Assembly: GCA_002479715.1 (NCBI GenBank)
Contig: DLOT01000049.1
Location: 18,428-31,504, forward strand
Source of the DNA: Ruminococcus sp. UBA7477
GTDB taxonomy: Bacteria > Bacillota > Clostridia > Oscillospirales > Ruminococcaceae
Direction: 5' to 3'
DNA: 13,077 bases
Shown here: piece after piece, positions 1 to 6,842 of the stretch
How positions within the stretch are numbered: position 1 is the first letter of the stretch
How the letters are laid out: each line of letters begins with the position of its first letter
Made by a program: the position numbers and the translations under genes
Notes under the pieces: model-generated
Seen by the model: the letters and a program-made list of their open reading frames with translations, nothing else
What the model was told of the DNA's origin: nothing
Databases searched by the model: none

Positions 1-156
1 ATCCCCGGGGGCTTCCGCTATTATCTTCTCAGCAGGATCGCCGATGACATCTTCGGTTTCCTCCGAAGCCTCTGCGGCAGTGCTTTCCATTGCTTCTGCG
101 GAAGCTTCAACAGCTTCTTCGACCTTGTTTGCGTCGATGTTATTATTATTACTCAT
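1..156 (-). CDS. N-terminus of an unidentified protein, truncated by the window edge
   Basis: Fifty-two codons are visible, from an ATG that shares one base with the stop of the DUF5696 gene (TAATG), so translation is probably coupled. A GGGAGG sequence lies 12 bases upstream of the ATG. The visible residues form a hydrophilic, acidic, Ala/Glu-rich stretch that starts MSNNNN and has no signal peptide or membrane segment so far. This suggests a cytoplasmic N-terminal extension. I do not recognise the family. Its place at the end of an operon with two LolD/MacB-type ATPases and no matching permease makes an FtsX-like permease with an acidic cytosolic lead-in a reasonable guess. That is inference from context, and another transporter subunit or a regulator fits equally well. 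Confidence 0.7.
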   Translation of the reverse strand, partial: MSNNNNIDANKVEEAVEASAEAMESTAAEASEETEDVIGDPAEKIIAEAPGD

Positions 157-2573
157 TAGCTCAACAAACCTCCCGTCATAGTAGTTTTGCTAAGGTCCAG
201 GCTTACTCCGTCAACCGTTACTGTGACGTTGTCCAGATCGACAACAACTGTAACATCCGAAGCTCCCTCGCCGCTGTAGGTAGTTGTAAGAACATTTCCC
301 TCGCGCTCGAAATTGGAAATCGTCATTGACGACAGCTTCTTGAGAGCCTGCGTCGCAACCTCGTTCTGCGCTGCCGCAATATCCATCCAAGCCTTGTAGT
401 TAGCATAATAGAGGTCGTCGTAATCGGTATCAGAGATCTCCTGCGCGTCCTCATAGATCATATCGTAGTGCAGTCCCGAGCCGTAGGCTATCGAAAGGAG
501 GAAGGCCTCCTGAGCGTCGGAGCATTTATTGATCGCTACCGATGAATAAGGAACGTAGCCGTGGATAACCATCTGATAGAACGGGATATCGTAGTCGGTA
601 ATGTTAAAGCCGCTCGAGTAGATCGGAACATCGGTTATATGAGATGCATACTTTATCACGTAAGCGTTTGCTCCGTCGCAGAGTATCTTGTCGATACCTC
701 CGTTTGTTGCCTCTTCATATCCAGCAACGATCTTGTTCTTGGTTTCGTCTCTTACCGATTTTTCCTTCTTGAGGAAGTCTGAAACCAGTGCGGTCGAGAA
801 ATTGCCGTAAGAGATATTTTTCTGACCCTTATCGTTGAAACTGTCAAGGATCTGTCCAAACACCTTGCCGTATGCATTCGGAGTCAGCAATGCGGGAGAA
901 ACTCCTTTTTCCTCGTAGCCGAAAGCGATCGAGTAGCTTGACTGTCTTGAATAAGCGTTTGAAACTCTGATCGCAGTGCTTGTCAGCGTCCAGTAGCCCC
1001 AAGTCGAGCTGTTCATTGTGAGGTTATCCATTGTCGGATAAAGCTCTCCGCCGACACTGTCGATATAGCTCTGAAGATCCTCAAAATCGCTCTTGCCGCC
1101 GAGTGTTCCGGAGGGCTTGAACTTAGTTGAGATATTTTGCTTGATGAGCTTGTTCGTCCAGTCGTTGTATCCGACTACCATATCGGATACGCCCTTGTCT
1201 GATAGATCCTCAAGTATGCTCTTGGCGTCCTCAAACTCTGTCATAGCCGTTTTCAGGCTGACGGGAACTCCGAGGATCGAGCGCTGCTTCATAACACCGC
1301 CGTAGAAGTCGATGTAGAAATTATAGGAATCGCTCTCTGTCGAAGCGGTAAGTCCGTTTTCGATAAGGTGGTTTCTGTAGACCTGAGCAACGTCCGCGTA
1401 GTTCACGCCGCCATCCTTTTCGATAGGAACATACAGCACCGAGATCTTCGGGGTGGCGATGCCGCCCTTTTCAAATACGGTAAGCTTATTGCCCGAGTCG
1501 CCGCTCATGTAGTAGGTATCGGTCGAACGAAGCTCGAACGTAAAGTAGCTCGTGTTATAGGACTGATTGCTCTGTCCGCTGACCTGAGCGCATACATTGG
1601 CATTTGCGTCGCCGTCGTCGGCTATGGCCACCAGACCGTTCTCGCCGCAAACCGTTGCGGTAACAGGCAGATAAGCCTGATCGGTGATCTTCGGAGCTGT
1701 CAGCGGAACCGCTGTGTAATCTCTGCCGTAGATCTTCTGGTTATAGGTGTTATAGCCGCTCTTACCGTTGTTATATTCGATAACGGCACCGGAGCCGTCC
1801 GGAACGATCATATAGCCCTCGACCTTATTGCCGTCGATATCCGTTGCGGGTGCCGCACCGAACTGAGGTGTCAGCGCAAGGTTCGTAATGACCATGCCGT
1901 TTTCCTCAGAGGAGTTCTTCTCAACGATATTAGCCGTTTCGACAGCGACCCTGAGGCCGTCCTCCTCGAGCGTATAGGTAACGGGAACCGTGATCTTCGG
2001 CTTTTTGAAGTCATAAGTGATCTGGATACCGTTATCAATATTCTTTGCCTTTTCCGTCACGCCGTTCATAGCCGAATATACCGATTTAGTGGTACGCTTG
2101 CTCTGTTCAAGCTCGGCGTAAGTCAGGATGAGGTTTGAAGATATCTGCCTTCTCTGGGCCTCCTTCATCGTAGTGCCCTTCATCTGATTGATAACCGTGT
2201 CGTCGGCAAAGGCGTTTATCGGAGCGCTCCACCAATACTTGCCTGTTGACTTGACATACAGACAAAGCTTTGATGCCGCCGTATCCTCAGCGTCCTTGTC
2301 GTCCCTCTCACCGTTATCGTAGTAGAGGATAAACTTGTCGTTTTCTGCCACCTGTTCGCAAAACTGCAGCGCCTGCTCGTCGGTAACCTTCGCGATAAGC
2401 TCGTCGTCCCCTTCATCCTCATCGTCGCCCTCATCGCCGCCATCTTCGGCTTCCTGAGTGGTTTCCGAGGTTGAAGTTTCATCGTCGGCCAAGGCTGTCA
2501 GCCCGGAGCCGGCAGGAACGAGCATCGTAAGAACGAGTGCAAATACAAGTAGCTTTTTCCATTTTTTCTGCAT
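156..2573 (-). CDS. secreted DUF5696-type protein, possible glycoside hydrolase-like barrel
   Basis: An 805-residue secreted protein. Residues 1-29 are a signal peptide (lysines, hydrophobic core, ALA before DD) with no lipobox cysteine. Residues 30-58 are a very acidic linker. The rest looks like a beta-rich N-terminal region (about 60-390) followed by an alternating alpha/beta region (about 415-735) and a small beta-rich tail. Landmarks are VPDGSGAVIEYNNG (257-270), GYNDWT (468-473), ELYPTMD (510-516), LCDGANAY (631-638) and HGYVPYSS (671-678). I associate this pattern with DUF5696 proteins of Clostridia and Paenibacillus. The sandwich-plus-barrel layout recalls GH101/GH129/GH36-like enzymes, but no catalytic pair can be assigned by eye. 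The ATG has a GGTGG eight bases upstream and lies 18 bases after the Yip1 gene. A role in glycan cleavage outside the cell is inferred from its operon with sugar-binding and permease genes; it could instead be a non-catalytic binding protein. Confidence 0.85.
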   Translation of the reverse strand: MQKKWKKLLVFALVLTMLVPAGSGLTALADDETSTSETTQEAEDGGDEGDDEDEGDDELIAKVTDEQALQFCEQVAENDKFILYYDNGERDDKDAEDTAASKLCLYVKSTGKYWWSAPINAFADDTVINQMKGTTMKEAQRRQISSNLILTYAELEQSKRTTKSVYSAMNGVTEKAKNIDNGIQITYDFKKPKITVPVTYTLEEDGLRVAVETANIVEKNSSEENGMVITNLALTPQFGAAPATDIDGNKVEGYMIVPDGSGAVIEYNNGKSGYNTYNQKIYGRDYTAVPLTAPKITDQAYLPVTATVCGENGLVAIADDGDANANVCAQVSGQSNQSYNTSYFTFELRSTDTYYMSGDSGNKLTVFEKGGIATPKISVLYVPIEKDGGVNYADVAQVYRNHLIENGLTASTESDSYNFYIDFYGGVMKQRSILGVPVSLKTAMTEFEDAKSILEDLSDKGVSDMVVGYNDWTNKLIKQNISTKFKPSGTLGGKSDFEDLQSYIDSVGGELYPTMDNLTMNSSTWGYWTLTSTAIRVSNAYSRQSSYSIAFGYEEKGVSPALLTPNAYGKVFGQILDSFNDKGQKNISYGNFSTALVSDFLKKEKSVRDETKNKIVAGYEEATNGGIDKILCDGANAYVIKYASHITDVPIYSSGFNITDYDIPFYQMVIHGYVPYSSVAINKCSDAQEAFLLSIAYGSGLHYDMIYEDAQEISDTDYDDLYYANYKAWMDIAAAQNEVATQALKKLSSMTISNFEREGNVLTTTYSGEGASDVTVVVDLDNVTVTVDGVSLDLSKTTMTGGLLS

Positions 2574-2591
2574 TCTTTACACCACCGTTTC

Positions 2592-3221
2592 TTAACCGCG
2601 AATTCTATACGAAATTTCCGTATAAATCGAGTAGATAAATACATATACCTGCTGGAAGAGCGAGAGGAGGAGTATTACCAGAAACAGTATCAACAGCATG
2701 GCGACCAATGAAAGAATCATTGAAGCCAGAGTTTTCAGAACCGTATACTGGTGAACGGCCTTCATTGCCTGGAACATCAGCAGGACAGACCAGCCGAGGC
2801 CGAGATAGTAGATCGCGTTGAGCCAGATAGCTTCATCGAGGACCAAAAAGTTCGATGCGAAAACCATCACAAAAACGCCTACTATATAAGGTACAAGTGC
2901 GTAAGCAGAGTTTATGCAGATCTGCTTTAAGCGTCCCTCTCCGTCGAGAAGCGTGCATACCGACCAGTTGGCTATTACCCAAGTGAAGAAGTATACAACG
3001 CTCTGAACGAGCAGCGGAACTATGTTGAAGATCTTGGTATATGCTGTGTTAAACGCAAAGCCGAGCAGCTGGCGGTTCGCGACCATCGCAACGAAAAGCA
3101 GTACGACTATTCCCATTGAAACCTTCATAGAGCCTTGCTTTTTCCAGCGCAGATCCTCAAAGCCTTCGATCGGGTGGAAGATAACGTGCTTCAGCCAGCC
3201 CATTGTGGTAAACTCATACAT
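2592..3221 (-). CDS. Yip1-family multi-pass membrane protein
   Basis: A 209-residue integral membrane protein with about five hydrophobic segments (near 34-54, 68-92, 105-127, 131-150 and 163-190). The N-terminus carries HPIEGFEDLRW before the first membrane segment, a short amphipathic lead-in typical of bacterial Yip1-domain proteins. An internal LLDGEGRLKQ loop (91-100) separates helices two and three, as the family commonly shows. The ATG overlaps the stop of the propeller-TPR gene by one base (TAATG), with GGAGG ten bases upstream, so the two proteins are probably made together in similar amounts. Bacterial Yip1 proteins have no settled biochemical role. The context suggests a membrane partner or organiser for the anchored propeller protein or for the permease pair, which is inference. 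Confidence 0.8.
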   Translation of the reverse strand: MYEFTTMGWLKHVIFHPIEGFEDLRWKKQGSMKVSMGIVVLLFVAMVANRQLLGFAFNTAYTKIFNIVPLLVQSVVYFFTWVIANWSVCTLLDGEGRLKQICINSAYALVPYIVGVFVMVFASNFLVLDEAIWLNAIYYLGLGWSVLLMFQAMKAVHQYTVLKTLASMILSLVAMLLILFLVILLLSLFQQVYVFIYSIYTEISYRIRG

Positions 3222-4909
3222 TATTCATCCGCCTCCTCTGCTTCGCTTTCGGCCTGTGCCGCTTCGGCAGCAAGCTCTGCCTCATGTTCAAGCTCTTTCT
3301 TGGTTTTCTTGCGTTCGACCTGTTTCTTTTCCTTGCGAACGTGCTTCTTGATTATTCCCTTTTTCTTGAGTATGGAGAGTACGATCGCCAGTATGAATAT
3401 AAGTACGATTACTATGAATACCAGATAGAAGTTATCCTGAAGCCACTGCTCACGGTAATACTTGAAGGCCTTATCGTAGCTTCTTCTTGCGTAAGCGTCC
3501 TTAAAGTAGTCCATCGCCAGCTTGTATTCGCCTTCCTTCAGAGCAGCCTTGCCGAGACCCAACAGAGCAAACGCGCAGGTGCCGTCGCGGGCGATTACTT
3601 CTTCCCAGTAGGGCTTAGCCTCGAGGTACTTACCCTCGTCATAAAGCAGGACAGCCGCTTTGAGATATTCACCGTAAAGGGTTGTCGTATAGACCGTTAT
3701 ATCGTTCTTGATACCGTCTACAATATAAACGTTATTGTTGGCTGTTTCCAGAGCATTGGGGCCTGTGAAGCTTCCCTTCTGGTCGGAGTTGGTGTTGTAG
3801 GTTCCGAAGATTGTTACAAGCGTACATTCCTCATCGTATACGAACACACGTCCCGTAGCGTAGTCAAGAATATTTATGAAGCCGTCGCTGTCGATGTCTA
3901 TATCCGTCAGACGGGTCGTGTAAGAGGTATTTGTCGCAGCGTCGTAGGTATTGGCTCCGGCGTCGCCGAAAATGTAGGTATTGCCGGCGTCGTTGTTCCA
4001 GATGTTATAGCCTGCGGCGTTGAGCTTCTTTACCGCGTCGGTCGTAACGTTTGAAGCTTCGGTTACGGTGTAGATAAAGCCCTCGGCGTCGATATCGAAG
4101 TTCTTATACTCTACAGGAGCAGCGCTCTGCATCGACTTGAGCTGTTCATCGGAAGCGAAAACTCGCCAAATCCTTCTTCTGATGATCTCTGCGGTTACCT
4201 CAACTCTGTTGGCGCCGTAGAAGCCCTGGAACTCGCCGAGGCTGTTGAACTGTGCCGAACCGGAGTTTACCGAAGTACAAACCGCGTAGATATTCTTTGC
4301 TCCGTCCACGAGTATCTTCTCGGGAAGGAAGGTCTTAGACTTATAGATCGGTGTGTCTGGCATTCCGATCTCCAGAACGCATTCGCAGGTGTTCATTGAA
4401 GTTACTTTGCACTGAACTATCCTCGAATTCTGCGTATCGCCGATATACATCATTATATCGCCGTTTTCCTCGACCGTTACAAACACGCCCTGCGGCTCAT
4501 TGAAGTTCGCGACGCCGCTCGGTACACCGTCGATCGCGGAATAGCAGCCGATCAGCTGCAGATCTTTGTCAAGACGAAGTATTCTCGAATTTTTGGTATC
4601 GGCTACCCAAAACTCATTTTTCACGTCTTCATAGAAAATATCCTTAGCACCGTTAAGGTCTATCGGCGCTGATTCACTGATATAAAGCTCGTCTTCCGGG
4701 TCTGTAAGTCTTTCGAGATTCATATCATATCCGGTATATGTATTGTATACCTTATAGCCTGCCTGCGCCGGAATAGCGTCATCCCAGTAATCGTAGCAAT
4801 AGGAATCATACGGCTCAGCGGCAAAGGCGGTCGATGCCATCGCCGAACAAGCACACACAAGCGAAATTCCCAGCACGGCAGCTCTTCTGAATGCTTTTCT
4901 CATTTGCAT
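3221..4909 (-). CDS. membrane-anchored NHL-type beta-propeller and TPR protein
   Basis: A protein of about 562 residues. A signal peptide (about 1-31, ending AFAA) leads into a Trp-Asp-Asn-rich extracellular region with NHL-like blades, for example WVADTKNSRILRLD (101-114), YIGDTQNSRIV (155-165) and DIDSDGFINILDYATGRVFV (338-357). Two helical TPR-like units follow (about 412-480, with YDEGKYLEAKPYWEEVI then GLGKAALKEGEYKLAMDYF). A single membrane helix (about 495-514) then leads to a Lys/Arg-rich and finally Glu/Ala-rich cytosolic tail. The expected topology is N-outside, C-inside. I chose the ATG at 4909 because AGGTGA lies five bases before it; the GTG at 4918 falls inside that ribosome site and would add only three residues. 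The likely role is a surface scaffold or sensor that holds the binding and hydrolytic proteins near the permease. No enzymatic residues were recognised. Confidence 0.85.
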   Translation of the reverse strand: MQMRKAFRRAAVLGISLVCACSAMASTAFAAEPYDSYCYDYWDDAIPAQAGYKVYNTYTGYDMNLERLTDPEDELYISESAPIDLNGAKDIFYEDVKNEFWVADTKNSRILRLDKDLQLIGCYSAIDGVPSGVANFNEPQGVFVTVEENGDIMMYIGDTQNSRIVQCKVTSMNTCECVLEIGMPDTPIYKSKTFLPEKILVDGAKNIYAVCTSVNSGSAQFNSLGEFQGFYGANRVEVTAEIIRRRIWRVFASDEQLKSMQSAAPVEYKNFDIDAEGFIYTVTEASNVTTDAVKKLNAAGYNIWNNDAGNTYIFGDAGANTYDAATNTSYTTRLTDIDIDSDGFINILDYATGRVFVYDEECTLVTIFGTYNTNSDQKGSFTGPNALETANNNVYIVDGIKNDITVYTTTLYGEYLKAAVLLYDEGKYLEAKPYWEEVIARDGTCAFALLGLGKAALKEGEYKLAMDYFKDAYARRSYDKAFKYYREQWLQDNFYLVFIVIVLIFILAIVLSILKKKGIIKKHVRKEKKQVERKKTKKELEHEAELAAEAAQAESEAEEADE

Positions 4910-4969
4910 TGATTTCACCTATTTCCTTTTTATAAATTTAAGTTAACAAACTGTCTTTATAATGACCGC

Positions 4970-5866
4970 TTAGTCCTTGATACCTGAGTTCGCCATGGTT
5001 TCCATAACGTTGCTCTGAGCTACAAGGAAAACAATCAGCGGAGGAAGCATAAGTATAACCGATGTAGCAAATGTTACGCCCTGACGGGCAATACCGGTAG
5101 CTGCGATCTGCTGCATGATCGTCGGCAGAGTTTTCAGCTCCTCGGAGTAGATGATAGTTCCGCTCTGCTTGTTCCAGGCATCCTGGAAGGCGAAGATTAT
5201 CAGCGTCATGATAGCAGGCTTCTGGTTAGGTACTACTACCTGCCAGCATATCCTGAAAAGTCCCGCGCCGTCAACCTTTGCGGCCTCTATCATAGAGTCA
5301 TGAATAGTTGACATACTCTGACGCATGAGGAAGAGTCCGAGCGGCGTCGCGATACTCGGCAATATCAGTGCCCAGTAGGAGTCGATGATACCGATCGTCG
5401 CCATAACGAGGAACTGGATGATCCATGTCGCGGACGATGTGAAAAGCAGGGCAGTAACGATAATCTTATTGATAAACTTGTTGCCCGGGAATTTGCACTT
5501 TGAAAGCACAAACGCGGCGCAGCAGCAAACGAATACGTTGCATACCGTTACGACGAGCGAAACATAAAGGCTGTTGAATATGTATCTTGAAAGCGGCACC
5601 CAAAGGCTGGTTGCGACCTTCATCATATCCGAATAGTTTTTGCCTGTAGGGTTCAGAACGTAGAGCTTAGGCGGGAAAACGAAAAGCTCTTCGATAGGCT
5701 TGAATGACTGGATCACGGCATAGTAGATCGGGAAAATCATAAATATACCGGTGATGCAGAGAAACAGGAATATACAGATGTTACCGCCTCTCGATGCGGT
5801 TATCTTCCGGTTGTTCTTCTTGACCTTGACGGTGTCGATGTCAACCTTCTTTTTCTTTTTTGCCAT
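4970..5866 (-). CDS. MalG-type carbohydrate ABC transporter permease
   Basis: A 298-residue inner-membrane permease of the CUT1 sugar importer class. A Lys-rich cytosolic N-terminus (MAKKKKK) precedes six hydrophobic segments (about 30-52, 96-122, 134-158, 164-182, 215-233 and 264-284). The EAA loop that docks an ATPase is canonical: EAAKVDGAG at 194-202 running to VVVPNQKPA at 210-218. Start: ATG with a GGGGGTGA ribosome site, 14 bases after the MalF-like gene, so the two are co-translated as expected for a heterodimeric channel. CUT1 permeases import oligosaccharides or related solutes, but the substrate cannot be read from the sequence. No MalK/MsmX-type ATPase is encoded in the window. 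Many Gram-positives use one shared ATPase for several such permeases. Confidence 0.93.
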   Translation of the reverse strand: MAKKKKKVDIDTVKVKKNNRKITASRGGNICIFLFLCITGIFMIFPIYYAVIQSFKPIEELFVFPPKLYVLNPTGKNYSDMMKVATSLWVPLSRYIFNSLYVSLVVTVCNVFVCCCAAFVLSKCKFPGNKFINKIIVTALLFTSSATWIIQFLVMATIGIIDSYWALILPSIATPLGLFLMRQSMSTIHDSMIEAAKVDGAGLFRICWQVVVPNQKPAIMTLIIFAFQDAWNKQSGTIIYSEELKTLPTIMQQIAATGIARQGVTFATSVILMLPPLIVFLVAQSNVMETMANSGIKD

Positions 5867-5880
5867 TTCTCAGTCACCCC

Positions 5881-6828
5881 CTAGTCCACATATTTGCTGA
5901 GCGCCCATGTGATCAGCTTGTTTACAAGCAGCATTACTATGAACAGCACCAAGCATATCGCGGAAGCATAGCCCATCTCATATCTTATCCATCCGTAGTC
6001 TGTCGCGTGGTTCATGATCGTATGCGCCGCATAGTCGGTTGAAGGCAGACCGACTAGGTTCTGCGAAACTGTTCCGACCGTAAACGAAGCTGAGATCTGA
6101 AGAACGGCGGCGAAGAGCAGCTGCGGTCCCATTGAAGGAACTGTGATGAGGAAAAGCTCCTGCCATCTGTTTTTGATTCCCTCAATCGCGCCCGCCTCAT
6201 ACATTGACTTGTCGATGTTCTGGAAGCCCGCGCGGAGCGAGAGGAAGCCTGCGCCCATCGAGATCCACAACTGAACTATGATACATACGCCCATGATGAA
6301 CTTTGTATCAGTCAGCCACTGGTTAGGCGAGTTGAGGAAGCCCAGGTCGATGAGGATAGCGTTTATGTAACCCTTGGAGTCGCCCGAAAGGAGCAGCTGC
6401 CAGATTACATATGCCGAGGTCGTCATCGAAGGCGCGTAGAATACGAATGTGAAGAATGTTTTGAGGACCGGGTGCATCTCGTTTATGAGCCAAGCCAGGA
6501 TAAAGCTCAGAATATACGAGAACGGACCGGTGAACACTGCAAAGACCAGAGTATTCTGGATAGCTGTCATGAATACGTCGTCATTGAGAAACAGTGTGTA
6601 GAAGTTTGACAGTCCCGTCCATTCGGGGAACTGTGCCATATTAAAGTTAGTGAACGCCAAAGGAAGTGTGATAATAACAGGGATTACCGTGAATATGATA
6701 AACAGTATCATAAACGGCAGCATCATAAAGTAGCATGACTTGTTCACAGCCATCATGTGAAGAGTATACTTCAGCTTGCTCTGCTTGTTCATCGGCACTT
6801 CCACGTCCAGCGCAGCGTTTTTTGCCAA
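5881..6828 (-). CDS. MalF-type carbohydrate ABC transporter permease
   Basis: A 315-residue partner of the MalG-like permease. The first membrane segment (about 33-55) is followed by an external region with the FxNF…LSNFYTLF pattern (60-80) typical of UgpA/MalF-like subunits. Further segments lie near 92-115, 122-146, 176-196, 232-255 and 288-310. The EAA loop is slightly degenerate: YEAGAIEGIKNRWQEL at 210-225, then ITVPSMGPQ at 228-236, with Gly replacing the second Ala. The start is TTG at 6828, supported by a strong GGGGGAG six bases upstream. The next ATG (6792) has a poor ribosome site and would remove a lead-in resembling that of the MalG-like protein (MAK…). The gene lies 14 bases after the solute-binding protein gene, so capture protein and channel are one unit. 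Confidence 0.92.
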   Translation of the reverse strand: MAKNAALDVEVPMNKQSKLKYTLHMMAVNKSCYFMMLPFMILFIIFTVIPVIITLPLAFTNFNMAQFPEWTGLSNFYTLFLNDDVFMTAIQNTLVFAVFTGPFSYILSFILAWLINEMHPVLKTFFTFVFYAPSMTTSAYVIWQLLLSGDSKGYINAILIDLGFLNSPNQWLTDTKFIMGVCIIVQLWISMGAGFLSLRAGFQNIDKSMYEAGAIEGIKNRWQELFLITVPSMGPQLLFAAVLQISASFTVGTVSQNLVGLPSTDYAAHTIMNHATDYGWIRYEMGYASAICLVLFIVMLLVNKLITWALSKYVD

Positions 6829-6834
6829 TTCTTA

Positions 6835-6841
6835 CTCCCCC
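6835..6841 (-). promoter_or_regulatory. strong ribosome binding site fixing a TTG start
   Basis: GGGGGAG lies six bases before the TTG of the MalF-like permease and just after the TAA stop of the solute-binding protein gene. It is the best ribosome site near this gene and decides the start codon in favour of TTG over the downstream ATG. Confidence 0.75.
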
Positions 6842-6842
6842 T

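Noticed and set aside
1368..2138. 256-codon open frame on the plus strand
   Set aside because: It lies wholly antisense to the DUF5696 gene, has no ribosome site or recognisable domain, and reads like the reverse shadow of a codon-biased gene.
3284..4054. 256-codon open frame on the plus strand
   Set aside because: Antisense to the propeller-TPR gene. The minus-strand product has a signal peptide, repeats and a membrane anchor, while this one has no coherent family pattern.
4910..4969. AT-rich 60-base gap before the propeller-TPR gene as a promoter
   Set aside because: TTATAA-like hexamers are present, but none has a -35 at workable spacing; it looks like an ordinary intra-operon gap with a ribosome site.
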